Shown one piece after another: positions 47,636 through 61,261 of a stretch of DNA of 64,000 bases. The position numbers were made by a program, and so were the translations under genes. The DNA comes from Hydractinia symbiolongicarpus (taxonomy: Eukaryota; Cnidaria; Hydrozoa; Anthoathecata; Hydractiniidae): assembly GCF_029227915.1 (NCBI RefSeq), contig NC_079886.1, forward strand, positions 12,111,501 through 12,175,500. Direction: 5' to 3'. Below the pieces are notes generated by a model. It was not told where the DNA came from, did no database searches, and saw nothing but the letters and a program-made list of their open reading frames with translations. How positions within the stretch are numbered: the stretch's first letter is position 1; every line of letters starts with the position of its first letter.

Positions 47636-50600
47636 ACAACTAGATAAAGCCCGTAATAAACAACTCGATAAAGCCCGTGGAAAAATCCACTTAGGCAGGA
47701 GGACAATGTAAAAATTGATTATTTTAGACTTTTTGCTGACGTCAGCAGTGCAGATACAAAAAAGAATTAGCGAAGTTTAGTTTATTGGTTGCCTGTAATG
47801 TGTAGAGGCTAAAACCCTCATGAGAAAAATGTATAGGATCATGGGTTTTCGACGAATGTATAAGGAAATATAAGGGTTTGAAAATTTGGCTGATGTCAGC
47901 AAAGACCTGCAATCACACATAAAATTTTTTTCCAGAATTTTATATATCTAATGTCTTCATTGTATAGATCTTGAAACGCTGATCAAGAAAATGTATAGGA
48001 TCGTGTATTTTTGACAAACGGTTGCAGAGATATTAGGGTTTGAAGGTTTTTTGATGACGTCATCAACCCGTCCATTCCCGAAACGGATTCAGGGACCCAG
48101 GTTTGGGAAACTTACCCAAATTGGTCAAAGGTGGTTCCTAGTTACCTACGCAGGAGATGACGTCAGTTATTTCCACCTGTTTCCAAGTTATTTAGCCTTA
48201 AATTTAAAAGTGCAATGCAATGGCTTCACTAATCTTAATATACTTTCCTTTGACGTCAATATTGCTTTAACATCAAAGTTTGGTAATTTACAGAACAAAT
48301 TTATAGACGATGTTTTATTGACTTTATCAAAGAAATTTTATCCACTTTGCAAAAGTCACAGACAAACAGAAGTGGGGTAATATTATATAGACTAGTCGAT
48401 AAATCTCGTGGAAAAATCCACTTTTGCAGGAGGACAATGTAAAAATTGGTTATTTTAGACTCTTTGCTGATGTCAGCAGTGCATATACAAAAACAAATTG
48501 ACGAAATTCAGTTTATTCATTGCGTCTATTGTGTAGAGTTTAAACTGCTGATCAAGAAAATGTATATGATCATGTGCTTTTGATGAGCGGTTAATGAGAT
48601 ATAAGGGTTTAGAAATTTTGCTGACGTCAGCAATTGTCGTCAAAACCCCGAAAAAATTTTTCTGAAATTTGTATACCTGTGACCTTCATCCTATAGATCT
48701 TGAAATGTTAATCAAGAAAATGTATAGGATCATGAACTTTTGATAAACGGTTGCAGAGATATTAGAGTTTAAAGATTTTTTGATGACGTCATCAACCCGT
48801 CCAGTCCGAAACAGATTTGGGGACCTAGGTTTGGGAAACTTACCCAAATTGGTCCCAGGTGGTCCCTAGTTACCCACGCGGTAAAAAATCATTGACGTCA
48901 CCAACTGGTTTCCAAGTTATTTAGCCTCAAAGTTTTATGTGCACTGTAATGGCTTCATTAATTTAATATAGGATATTGACGTTAAAGTAGTGTTATTTTC
49001 GTCGCGCCATAACGTCTGAATATTTACCAAATTAGACATGCATTTTTCGGCAACATCAAAGGAAAATGAAGACATCCACTTTGCCTGTCACAGAGACACG
49101 GAACTGGCGTATTATTATATAGACTAGTCGATAAGGCCCGTGGAGTAATCCACTTAGGCAGAAGGACAATGGTAAATAGGTTGTTTTAGACTTTTCGCTG
49201 ACGTCAACAGTGCAAATACACAATAAATAAATTGAGAAACTTGTTTTCATGTTTCCTCCATTGTGTAGAGCTTACACTGCTGATCAAGAAAATGTATATA
49301 ATCGTGTGGTTTTGATGAACGATTAATGAAATATAAGGGCTTTAAATTTTGCTGATGTCAGCATTGGCCTGTCAAAACCCCTAATTTTTTTTTTAGAAAT
49401 TTGTATACCTGTTGCCTTCATCGTATAGATCTTAAAACGCTGATCAAGAAAATGTATAGGGTCATGTACTTTTGACAAATGGCTGCAGAGATGTCAAGGT
49501 TTAAAGGTTTTTTGATGACGTCATCAACCCGTCCATTCCGAAACGGATTCAGGGACCCAGGTTTGGGAAACTTACCCAAATTGGTCCCAGGTAGTCCCTA
49601 GTTACCCACGCAGGAGATGACGTCAGTTATTTCTATCCGTTTTTAAGTTATTTAGCCTTAAATTTAAAAGTGCAATGCAATGGCTTCACTAATCTTAATA
49701 TACTTTCCTTTGACGTCAATATTGCTCTAACGTCAAAGTTTGCTAATTTACAGAAAAAATTTATAGGCGATGCTTTATAGACTTTATCAAAGATATTTTA
49801 TCCACTTTGCAAAAGTCACAGACAGACAGACCTAGCGTATTATTATAGAGACTAGTCGATAAGGCCCGTGGAAAAATCCACTTAGGCAGGATAACAGAGA
49901 AAAATAACCGTCATTTAAATTTTGATGACGTCAGCAGAGACATGTCAGAACACAAAACTTTTTTTTTCAGAAATGTGTATGCCTGTTGCCTTCATCGTAT
50001 AGATCTTGAAACGCTGATCAAGAAAATGTATAGGATCGTGTATTTTTGACAAACGGTTGCAGAGATATTAGGGTTTGATGGTTTTTTGATGACGTCATCA
50101 ACCCGTCCATTCCCGAAACGGATTCAGGGATCCAGGTTTGGGAAACTTACCCAAATTGGTCAAAGGTGGTCCCTAGTTGCCCACGCGGTGAAAAAACATT
50201 GACGTCACCACCTCGTTTCCAAGTTATTTGGCCTCAAAGTTTTAGGTGCACTGTAATGGTTTCATTAATTTAATATAGGATATTGACGTTAAGGTAGTGT
50301 TATTTTCGTCGCGCCGTAACGTCAGAAAATTTGACATATTAGAGATGCATTTTTCGGCAACATCAAAGGAAAAAGAAGACATCCACTTTGCCTGTCACAG
50401 ACAGACGGACACACTTAGCGTATTATTATAAGAGACTAGTCGATAAGGCCCGTGGAGAAATCCACTTAGTCAGAAGGACAATGGAAAATAGGTTGTTTTA
50501 GATGTTTTGATGACGACAGCAACCCATTCACAAAAAAAAATTAGAACCTTCTTTCCACGTTGCCTCTATTGTGTAGAGCTTAAAACGCTGGTCAAGAAAA

Positions 50601-51690
50601 TGTATATGATCATGTACTTTTGATGAACGGTTAATAAGTTGTAAGGCTTAAAAAATTGTGCTGACGTCAGCAAAGTCTCCTAAAAGTAATAATTTTTTTT
50701 TTGTTAAAAATCTGTATACCTGTTGCCTTCATCGTATAGATCCTGAAATGCTGATCAAGAAAATATATAGGATCATGTACTTTTGAGAAACGGTTGCAGA
50801 GATATTGGGGTTTGTAGGTTTTGTGATGACGTCATCAACCCGTCTGTTCCGAAACAGATTTTGGGACCCAGGTTTGGAAAACTTACCCAAATTGGTCCCA
50901 GGTGGTCCCTAGTTACCCACGCGATGAAAAATTATCGACGTCACCACTTCGTTTCCAATGGCTTCACTTATGTTAATATACTTTCCTTTGACGTTAATAT
51001 TGTTTAATAATAACATAACAGTGAGCAGTAAGTTCAACAAACCAAAGTTTTCCGTTTGTTAGTCAGCTAACAGCTTTATGTAGCATTTTGAATTTTAGGA
51101 CAAACACATTAGTTACGCACCAGGGGATACATTAATTATGCAACAAAAACATAAACAAATATGGTGGCTAGGTTTGTTTTTAAAAAAGCGCTAAAATATA
51201 AAACTTCAAGAATTTGAGGCTTTTCTTGGAAAATGCGAGTCTGCTTGCTCCAGTGACATAAAAACTAAACGTCTAAAAACATCAAAGTTCTTACTATTAT
51301 TGATTTTAAATCCACTTCAAACTCTAGCCTTTATTTTCTAATTCTAACTTTACTACTTTACTTCTAGCTCTAGCTACCACTTCTTAATTCACTTCTTGGA
51401 CTTTTCTTTCTCTGAATTACTTTTTGCACTTTTTTTAAGACGAAGGGACCGTTCTTTTTTTGTTGTCGAGGGACACCATTTTTGTACAGAAAGCCGTTAA
51501 ATTTATTTCAGCAAATCAAGTTGATCCATTTTGATCACGTGATGTAAACAAAGTAAACCTGCTAGCAAAATGGATATAACTTTTTCGGAGACTTGAAAGG
51601 AAATTTCGGCTACATCAAAGGAAAATGAACACATCCACTTTGCCTGTCACAGACAGACGGACACACTTAGCGTATTATTATAAGAGATGA
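47636..51690 (+). repeat. head-to-tail array of a 0.6-0.8 kb repeat with CRE motifs
   Basis: Units begin TAGACTAGTCGATAAGGCCC, then the hairpin CCCGTGGAAAAATCCAC, at about 47660, 48390, 49117, 49849 and 50431. They end with CACTTTGCCTGTCACAGAC, then a GCGTATTATTATA junction into the next unit. Internal modules recur: GATCAAGAAAATGTATAGGA, GATGACGTCATCAACCCGTC, CCCAGGTTTGGGAAACTTAC and GTCCCTAGTTACCCACGC. The last unit is interrupted by about 580 bases of other sequence (51010-51590) before its 3' end. No conserved open frame: the frames at 48051-48380 and 50783-51007 are not shared by other units. Probably a non-autonomous transposon that has multimerised. Confidence 0.9.
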
Positions 51691-52150
51691 ACTACTTTAT
51701 CATTCAAATTGAGCTCGTTCAAAAGTTATTTTATTCGAATCGTTAAGTTTCTACATAGCAAGATTTGTATTCTGGAATTTCCAGAATTTTCCTGATCACT
51801 TTTAAAAATATCCAGTTAAAGTTTTAACTGTTATTTTTAGAATAATTCATAAAGCTATGTAGAATTTTTATTTTTTATTTATTGAGTTGTATTTTAACAT
51901 TGCAGGTTAGTTACAAAAATAGTTCAGAATTGTGATACTTGTAATTTTTTTACCCCATAATTCTCCGTTTTCAAGGTCTACTTTAAATTTCAAAATCTTA
52001 AATGTTTCTATCTTAAAATCTTAAAATCTTAAATGTTTCTAATGTGAACAGAATTGTTCACATTAGAAACATTTAATTAACACATATAATTCCTGCCATG
52101 TGGAACTAAATTTTTTCTCATGAACTTTAAAATTCTTAAAACAGGTGTAT

Positions 52151-52522
52151 GTTTTGCTGTCCGTTCTTGCGTGCGCTCCTATAATCGTAATCACTAGCGT
52201 CCAAATAAACATCTATTTGTGGAATTCTGGATTCCAGCAACACTTCTCGCTTTTAAGTAATTATGCGCCTTTTTTCGTCAGCAACGCCGAATCAAACTCA
52301 AGATACATGTCCATGAGCTGTGTCGTGCCCATGGAGCACGGACCAATTTCTTTTAATTTTATCATAGAGGATAATATTAGCATTCCGGTATATGGCTCCG
52401 TGCAAGACGTAAAGAAACTGCGAAATCCTTATCTGCCTATCATAGAGTCACCAGGTGTTGTGTATTTAATCAATGTTAAAGACGATATCACTTCAGTTTC
52501 AGGGGATTTAATAAGGCAATAA
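52151..52522 (+). CDS. possible exon of a host membrane-protein gene
   Basis: A frame of about 125 codons follows a good acceptor (CTTAAAACAG at 52150). It opens with a hydrophobic segment (VLLSVLACAPIIVITSV), then a normal-looking globular stretch with CVVPMEHGPISFNFII and SVQDVKKLRNPYLP. It can stop at 52522, or splice at CCAG|GTGTTG (about 52452) in phase 1, which would join the exon at 54377. It lies in the only sizeable low-repeat island of the right half. I recognise no family. Confidence 0.35.
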   Translation, partial: VLLSVLACAPIIVITSVQINIYLWNSGFQQHFSLLSNYAPFFVSNAESNSRYMSMSCVVPMEHGPISFNFIIEDNISIPVYGSVQDVKKLRNPYLPIIESPGVVYLINVKDDITSVSGDLIRQ

Positions 52523-54376
52523 TAAGAGCGTGGCCAATCATGTGCTTTTTTGTTGGGTGCGGCTGTGTCAGGCGTAATTGTATGGGCGTTGGTAAGAAGC
52601 TGTAATTAAATAGTAAGGGTTTCTTTAGAAATAGCGCAAACAGAATAAAAGATTACATCATTGCATTAAGCATATTACATTTCGTAGGTATGAATTTTCC
52701 GGCATTCCACGGGCTTGGCTAAATTCGCTAAATAAAGCACCTGTTGCGATCGAACAAATAGAAAGCTCTTCTCGTAAATTTTTATAATCTTAAACGTTGT
52801 ACAAATTCTAAATGCTACTGTTTCTTGTAAATTATACATGCAACACCTTAACAAAATGGACTAGAATGTTCAATTCCAGAAAATTCCTATTGTAAATAAA
52901 ACAAAAGAATATTGCCTCTTTATGTACAAAGTTCAAAGTTTATTTGTCTAAAAAATTCTTCTGTATTATTCTCTACGTTCGCGACAGCACCTGTGAGATA
53001 TTATTGAGGACAAACATGAACTTGTCATTTTAATGACATCAAGTATTTTTTAAAACGCAGTTCTGAAATTTGTAACATAAGCTTAATTATGTCATAAGAT
53101 TTTTTCCATTCTAGAAGATTAGTGCCTGTAAATTGTTTATCGAAATTATTACCCGCGTAAATAAGTAACATTAAGGTAGATAATTAGTTCTCGACTCAGC
53201 GTAGTGAGTCTTCCAAAGTGTATGAAATACTTATAATTGGGAAAATATAATAACTTTTGTTAGGATTATCCTCAGAGCTTGAAATTCGCGACATATTTAT
53301 TTCATTAAGGGGAACCATTCTATAAATCTTGGACACTTGATTATTCCGATTTCCCGTTTGTTTCAGATTTTACCCGAAAACCAAGAAAAATCGGATTTTG
53401 GGGTAGTTTTTATCAATTTTAACTATGGAAAATCCGGAAAATATGTTAACCCAATTCATGCTAGAGTATAGGTTGGTACGAATGATGTCTGTCACGTGGC
53501 AATTTAAAAATTACGCTTCAAATAAGTGTCAGCAATAGTTGTTGGTGACGTCAGCATTTTTTAAATGTTTGGCTTGATTTAGTTTCCTGAAAGAATAAAG
53601 TTATGTCCACCCTTGTATATGCACAGCTCCCAGTTAGATAAATGTTGAGGGTTTAGGACACAGTTACAATAAAAAAATATGAAAATATATGATTAATATT
53701 AACAAACAACGGAAATATCAGTTTTAGTGTAAAAAACGGCGTAAGAGGGTGTGTCTAAAAAATAAAACAACGTCTACGGGTGGTGGGAGGCGAAGTACGC
53801 AAGCTCCCTGAAGTATTTTAAATAAAAATAAATAAGACTTTGAGACTAAAGCGTTCTTTTAGTCCTGTTTTTACAGAAGAAAAAGCGTTACATCTTCACT
53901 GATGTTTTCTCTTTTAATAATATCTCTATGTGTGGAAGGATTAAAAAAAATCAAGTGGTTGAAAAAATCAAAAAATTAACAACGCCTATTTCCCGCTAGT
54001 TTAATTAACGTATTGTTACCATTTTTCACATCCCATCCCCAAAGCTCATTGGCATAAACACCGGTTTAAACTAAGGGTTGTAAAAACAAGAATTTCTTTT
54101 TTTTTTGAATTTGCTAAAATACTTGCCAACAAATCTGGACACTAAAAATTACATTACATCACGTTATTTTTCGCATCCAGCCTGGTATTGTTTTTAATTT
54201 TTTGTTATACCTCAATTTTTAATTCTTCTGCTGCAGTACATTACAAATTTAAGCGAAGAATTCTATAGTATCGAATAATCTGTCAGTTATAATAAACGGG
54301 TTTTGTTGCGCGAAAAAAAATTATTCTCTTGTTTAAACATCTTTCATTCTAACATATTTTTTCAATTTAATTACAG
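52523..54376. other. low-repeat island, nothing recognised
   Basis: AT-rich sequence without repeats of the flanking arrays and without further exons that I can support. Confidence 0.4.
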
Positions 54377-54473
54377 GTGTGGGTATATCGCCTCAATGTT
54401 TTGAACAAATTAAATGCTTTGCTTATCTTAATAAATTAATAAATGGGGAGACAGAGGAGGAGGTCGAAAATTA
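54377..54473 (+). CDS. possible terminal exon
   Basis: After the acceptor TTAATTACAG the phase-1 frame reads GVGISPQCFEQIKCFAYLNK, LINGETEEEVEN and stop TAA. The phase and composition fit a terminal coding exon, perhaps of the same gene as 52151-52452. Tentative. Confidence 0.3.
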
Positions 54474-54685
54474 ACAGTCCGGAAAAGTGCGATTATTTGG
54501 TGCTCTAAAGTACGTATAGTTAGTTTTATTGTTGCCACAACAGCAAAAACTATAATTAAAAACTAATTATACTGTAATTACACAACAACTGTCGCTGGAT
54601 TATGTTTAACTTTTTGTAGCCAATGAATCCAAGCATGCTTGTGTTTATGAACAAAATGAGCAGTCAATTGATTGGACAGATCAGT

Positions 54686-54898
54686 TTAAGCAGTCCATTG
54701 ATTGGATAGGTCAGTTTCTTTTTTAATTCCATCGACTTCACAACATTCTTCTCTTTTCTTTTGTTTATAAGGGTCACGTGGTACTCCTAAGCAACGACAG
54801 CAATAGAGTAAATCACTAAATAAGGTAATCATACCAATGAAACAGACCAATACAAGAGGAATGCTAGTATACTGTGGCAGTTCTTGTAAACCAGCCAT
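54686..54898 (-). CDS. small single-pass membrane protein candidate, 70 codons
   Basis: Starts MAGLQELPQYTSIPLVLVCF, with one transmembrane segment (about residues 12-34), followed by a Cys-rich juxtamembrane stretch (CCRC) and a charged tail with KQKKREECCEVD. Such a layout resembles small integral membrane proteins (SMIM-type), but I do not recognise the family. The CRE-repeat array begins about 20 bases upstream of the ATG, so its 5' UTR or promoter would lie in repeat. It may be an internal or single exon. Confidence 0.4.
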   Translation of the reverse strand: MAGLQELPQYTSIPLVLVCFIGMITLFSDLLYCCRCLGVPRDPYKQKKREECCEVDGIKKETDLSNQWTA

Positions 54899-54917
54899 GT
54901 GGAGATAACACAGTAGC

Positions 54918-57900
54918 TATATTATAGACTAGTCGATAAGGCCCATGAAAAAATCCACTTAGGCAGGATAACAGAGAAAAACAACCGTCATTTAAATTTT
55001 GCTGACATCACAGAGACCTTTCAAAACACAATAAAAAAATTTTCAGAAATATGTATACCTGTTACCTTCATCGTATAGATCTTGAAACGCTGATCAAGAA
55101 AATGTATAGGATCGTGTACTTTTGACAAATGGATGCAGAGATGTTAGGGTTTAAAAGTTTTTATATGACGTTATTAACCCGTCCATTCCGAAACGGATTC
55201 GGTGACCCAGGTTTGGAAAACTTACCCAAATTGGTCTCAGGTAGTCCCTAGTTACCCACGCATGAGATGGCGTTAGTTATTTTCACCCTTTCCAAGTTAT
55301 TTAGCCTTAAATTTAAAAGTACAATTCAATGGCTTCACTAATCTTAATATACTTTCCTTTGACGTCAATATTGCTTTAATGTCAAAGTTTGGTAATTTAC
55401 AGAACAAATTTATAGACGATGATGTTTTATAGACTTTATCAAAGAAATTTTATCCACTTTGCAAAAGTCACAGACAGACAGACAGAACTGGCGTATTATT
55501 ATATAGACTAGTCGATAAAGCCCGTGGAGAAATCCACACTTAGGCAGAAGGACAATTGAAAAAATAGGTTGTTTTAGATTTTTTGCTGACGTCAACAGTG
55601 CAGGTACAAAAAAAATTGGCCAAGTTTAGTTTATTTGTTGCCTATAACGTGTAAAGGTTAAAACGCTGATCACAATATTGTATAGGATCATATGTATTCG
55701 ACAAAACCTAAGGAGATATAAGGTGTTAAAAATTTTGTTGACGTCAGCAATGGCATGTCAAACCCAAAAATTTATTTTCAAGAAATTTGTGTATCTATTG
55801 CCTTCATGGTATAGATCTTGAAACGCTGATCAAGAAAATGTATAGGATCGTGTACTTGAGACAAACGGATGCAGAGATATTAGGGTTTAAAGGTTTTTTT
55901 ATGACGTCATTTACCCGTCCATTCCGAAACGGATTTGGTGACCCAGGTTTGGAAAACTTACCCAACTTGGTCCCAGGTAGTCCCTAGTTACCCACGCAGG
56001 AGATGACGTCAGTTATTTCCACCCGTTTCCAAGTTATTAAGCCTTAATTTTAAAAGTGCAATGCATTGGCTTCACTAATCTTAATATACTTTCCTTTGAC
56101 GTCAATATTGCTTTAGCGTCAAAGTTTGCTAATTTACAGAACAAATTTATAAGCGATGTTTTATAGACTTTATCAAAGAAATTTTATCCACTTCACAAAA
56201 GTCACAGACAGAAGCTCCGTATTATTATAAGAGACTAGTCTATAAAGCCCGTGGATAAATCCACTTAGGCAAAAGGTCAATAAAAAGAAAGTTGTTTTAG
56301 ATGCTTTGCTGACGTCAGCAGTGCAGTGCAGATAAAAAAAACATTGCGAAATTTATTTATTCTTTGTCTGTAATGTGTAGAGGTTGAAACACTGGTCAAA
56401 ATAAGGTACAGAATCATATGTTCTCGACGAACGCCTAATGAGATATCAGGGATTAAAAATTTTGCTGACGTCAGAACTGACCCGTCTAGATCCCTCAAAT
56501 TTTTTTTTTAGAAATTAGTATACCTGTTGCCTTCACCTTCATCGTATAGATCTTGAAACGCTGATCAAGAAAGTGTATAGGATCATGTACTTTTGACAAG
56601 CGGTTGCAGAGATATTAGGGTTTGAAGGTTGTTTGATGATGTCATCAACCCGTGCATTCCGAAACGGATTCTGGGACATAGGTTTGGAAAAATCACCCAA
56701 ATTGGTCCTAGGTGGTCCCTAGTTACCCACGCGGTGAAAAATCATTGACGTCACCACCTCGTTTCTAAGTTATTTCCCCTCAAAGTTTTAGGTGCACTGT
56801 AATGGTTTCATTAATTTAATATAGGATATTGACGTTAAAGTAGTGTTATTGACGTCGCGCCGTAATGTCAGAAATTTTAGCATATTAGATATGCATTTTT
56901 CGGCAACATCAAAGGAAAATGAAGACATCCACTTTGCCTGTCACAGACACACAGACACACTTAGCGTATTATTATAGAGACTAGTCAATAAAGCCCGTGG
57001 AAAAATCCACTGAGGCAGAATAAAAATTTTGATGACGTCAGCAACCCATCCACAAAAAAAAATTAGAACTGTGTTTCCACGTTGCCTCTATTGTGTAGAG
57101 CTTAAACTGCTGATCAAGAAAATGTATATGATCATGTGCTTTTGATGAGCGGTTAATGAGATATAAGGGTTTTAAAATTTTGCTGACGTCAGCAATGGCC
57201 AGTCAAACCACCAAAACTTTTTTTTAGAAATTTGTATACCTGTTGCCTTCATCGTATAGATCTTGAAACGCTGATCAAGAAAATGTATAGTATCCTATGT
57301 TTTTGACAAACGCCTAAGGAGATTTAAGGGCTTTAAAATTTTGCTGACGTCACCAAAGTCCCTATCAAAAGTTCCAAAAAAAATTTCTTCACAAATTCGT
57401 ACACCCGTTGCATTCATCGTATAGATCTTGAAACGCTGATCAAGAAAATGTATAGTATCCTATGTGTTTGACAAACGCCTAAGGAGATTTAAGGGCTTTA
57501 AAATTTTGCTGACGTCAGCAAAGTCCCTATCAAAAGTTCCAAAAACAATTTCTTCACAAATCCGTACACCCGTTGCATTCATCATATAGATCTTGAAATG
57601 CTGATCAAGAAAATGTATAGGAACGTGCACTTTTGACAAACGGTTGCAGAAATATTGGGATTTGAAGGTTTTGTGATGACGTCATCAACCCGTCCATTCC
57701 GAAACGGATTCGGGGACCCAGGTTTGGGAAACTTACCCAAATTGGTCCCAGGTGGTCCCTAGTTACCCACGCAGTAAAAAATCATTGACGTCACCACCTC
57801 GTTTCCTAGTTATTTGGCCTCAAAGTTTTAGGTGCACTGTGATGGCTTCATTAATTTAATATAGGATATTGACCTTAAAGTAGTGTTATTTTCGTCGCCC

Positions 57901-59312
57901 CGTAACGTCAGAAAATTTGACATATTAGAGTTGCATTTTTCGGCAACATCAAAGGAAAATGAAGACATCCACTTTGCCTGTCACAGACACACAGACACAC
58001 TTAGCGTATTATTATATAGACTAGTCGATAAGGCCCGTGGAAAAATCCACTGAGGCAGAATAAAATTTTTGATGACGTCAGCAACCCATCCGCAAGAAAA
58101 AGTTATAACTTTGTTTTCACGTTGCCTCTATTGTGTAGAACTTAAACTGCTGATCAAAAAAATATATATATTCGTTCGAGTGGTTTTGATGAGCGATTAA
58201 TAAAATATAAGGGTTCAAAAATTTTGCTGACGTCAGCAATGACCCGTCAAAACTATTTTTTAGAAATTTGTATACCTGTTGCCTTCATCGTATAGATCTT
58301 TAAACCCTGATCAAGAAAATGTATAGGATCATGTACTTTTGACAAACGGTTGCAAAGATATGAGGGTTTAAAGGTTTTTTGATGACGTCATTAACCCGTC
58401 CATTCCGAAAGGAGAAAATAACCCAAATTGGTCCCAGGTGGTCCCTAGTTACCCACGCGGTGAAAAATCATTGACGTCACCACCTCGTTGTCAAGTTATT
58501 TGGACTCAAAGTTTTAGGTGCACTGTAATGGCTGCATTTTTTAATATAGGATATTGACGTTAAAGTAGTGTTATTTTCGTTGCACCGTAACGTTAGAATA
58601 TTTAACATAATAGACATGCATTTTTCGGTTACTTCAAAGAAAATTTCGGTAAGATCAAAGGAAAATGACGATATCAACTTTGCCTGTCACAGAGACACGG
58701 AACTGGCGTATTATTATATAGACTAGTCGATAAATCCCGTGGAGTAATCCACTTAGGCAGAAGGACAATGGAAAAATAGGTTGTTTTAGTTTTTTTGCTG
58801 ACGTCAGCAGTGCAAATACAAAATAAATATGTTTTTTTAGAAATTTGTATACCTGTTGCCTTCATCGCATAGATCTTGAAATGCTGATCAAGAAAATGTA
58901 TAGAATCATGTATCTTTGACAAACGGTTGCAGAGATATCAAGGTTTAAAGGTTTTTTGATGACGTCATCAAACCGTCCATTCCGAAGCGGATTCGGGGAC
59001 CCAGGCTTGGAAAACTTACCCAAATTGGTCCCAGGTTGTCCCTAGTTACCCACGCAGTGAAAAAACATTGACGTCACCACCTCGTTTCCAAGTTATTTGG
59101 CCTCAAAGTTTTAAGTGCATTGTAATGGCTTCACTAATCTTAATTAACTTTCCTTTGACGTCAATACTATTTTATCGGTAAAGTTTGGTAAATTACAGAA
59201 CAATTTTATAGGCGATGTTTTATAGAATTTGTTAAAGGAGATTTTGAAGAATGTAATCCACTTTGCAAAAGTGACAGACAGACACACGGAACTGGCGTAT
59301 TATTATATAGAT
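54918..59312 (+). repeat. second head-to-tail array of the CRE-rich repeat
   Basis: Unit starts at about 54926, 55504, 56233, 56977, 58016 and 58717. The unit starting at 56977 is longest (about 1.04 kb) because the module GATCAAGAAAATGTATAGTA to GCTGACGTCAGCAAAGTCCC is tripled inside it. Two 3' variants exist: one with AAAGTTTGGTAATTTACAGA and one with TTTTCGGCAACATCAAAGG. Both also occur in the array at 47636, so units were exchanged or amplified after the variants arose. The array ends at 59312. Confidence 0.9.
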
Positions 59313-61261
59313 GTGCACGATGCATTTATAAAAAAGAACTAGAATGGGATATTTTTTTAAAGTTAAGAATAAACAATAACTTCTTCTTCATAACTATATC
59401 TTTAAACTTGTTTAAACTTTTCGTTCCTAACTAAACTCACCGAAAGCTGTGTTCAACTTTTTGTTTTCATATACTTAACATGTTTAATTACATTGTTGAT
59501 GATTTCTGTATTATGTCAATTTCTCCATCCTTGGGATTGATTTTTTTTTTAATTTTTTCTACAATGACACCACGTCTCTATGGCGCCAAGGTTTTTAATG
59601 TTTGACGCTCTCCATGCCAATACTTTAGGCAGTAATCAGAGAAGAATACATTTGAAAGGAATGAACAAAGTTTTTATAAATAAAAATAAATAAAAGAAAG
59701 TAAAAAATGAATCTTGTTTTAAATTTTTGAAGCATTTTTGTTTTTAAATACTAAAATACAAAAACTGAAAAGTTTTGCTATCACTCGGCATTGCTCAAAT
59801 ATAAGATGGTAGTAACGTAACATAGAAAAAGACAACCTCGTTCCCAGGGCATTTTGCCTTGTTGATAAGTTCCGTAATAACGCCTCCGGGGCCACAAGAC
59901 CCTGCGGAAAAGGTTGAGAAAAAGAGTCTGAGTTTGTAAATAAACGGCCCAGGTACCCAGACTCATTTCTTATGACTATGAATACAATGTGCTTATCATC
60001 CATGAATAACAACTCTAGTCCTAAACCTAGAACTCTCTTTCTGTTTTTTTAATGCTGACAAATAAAATCGCGGTAATGGGAGGAACCAAAAAAATAAGAG
60101 AGTAATCTGCTATAAATAAACATATTACGCGTGAAATAATTTTATAACAGGTTAAAGAAACGAGGAATTACATTGGCGACTTACATTGCACTAACGCTTG
60201 TAAAAAGCTTGTCATATGTCAAAATGTTGTCAAGCATTATGAATAGCGTTGGGTAATGATGTCTCTTTTTTTCTCTCTTTATGCTTCGTACTGTATTAGA
60301 CTGGGCGTTTGTGGTATCAAATATATTTGGGTGTGAGATGAATTTAACCACCTTAAGAAATGTAGCATAGCGTAAAAGAAAGTGATTAGTGGGAATAAAA
60401 ATTTGACTTCGGATTTTTGGTTATGACGTCATACGTGTGCTCACCAGGCTGGCCTTTTATGAGTCGATTAGATTTGTTATTATTATTTATATTATGACCT
60501 TTTCGAACAATAGAGAAAGTAAAAAAACGAAACTTTAGAATTTTTTTTGGAACGACATCTAGCAACACGGTAGCCATTTCGAATCCCACAATGAGATTTT
60601 AAATAATTGTTTAACATAAAAAGTTGCCAAATAGTAAAAAAATATAATAAAAGTTACTATTTTTGAGCCCGTGACAGCCACATTTTAGGAGCTATATAAG
60701 GAAAAATGGCCGTGGATTTACAACCAAACCACCCTCACGGGGTATAAATTGGATTAAACTCTTTTCTTGTGCGTATTAGCTGATCGATTGGTCGATTTCC
60801 CCGTATTTTATCTGTCGTTAAGGAGAACGCTATTTTGTTAATGAAATTTAGACAACATTTTCACTGAACAAGTTAAATTTATTTCTTATTAGCATTGTTA
60901 CTGGAATCCTGCGCAATTTCCTGTTAATTTTTTCAAGGGATCTTGGGAGAGCTTTAGGTGGCCCTGTGTATCCATGACCACTGTGGGGTAAGAAGCACTT
61001 GTTGTGATTTAATAAATTAGTTATTTGTTTTAAGCTCATAGAAACACTTCAAATATTCATCCTCCAATTTAAGATATTCTGTTTAAAAAATGTAATTAAA
61101 ATTAGGAAGTAAAAGTAAAACAAATAAAAAATCTCCCGTGGTCCACGTTCCATCGTTTTCAGTGCATTTGAAAGATTAGTTAGCTTAATTTAATTAGCGT
61201 CTGTTTGATTTTTAAGAAAAGACATTAGCAACCTTAGCAAATCAAAATTTAAGTATATAGT
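59313..61261. other. anonymous region, nothing firmly recognised
   Basis: No supported gene. The minus-strand stretch 59790-59930 (GGCATTTTGCCTTGTTGATA and around) looks like a dispersed repeat fragment but has no second copy in the window. Confidence 0.4.

Noticed and set aside
48051-48380. 109-codon frame inside a repeat unit
   Set aside because: Not preserved in the other units of the array, so it is a chance opening.
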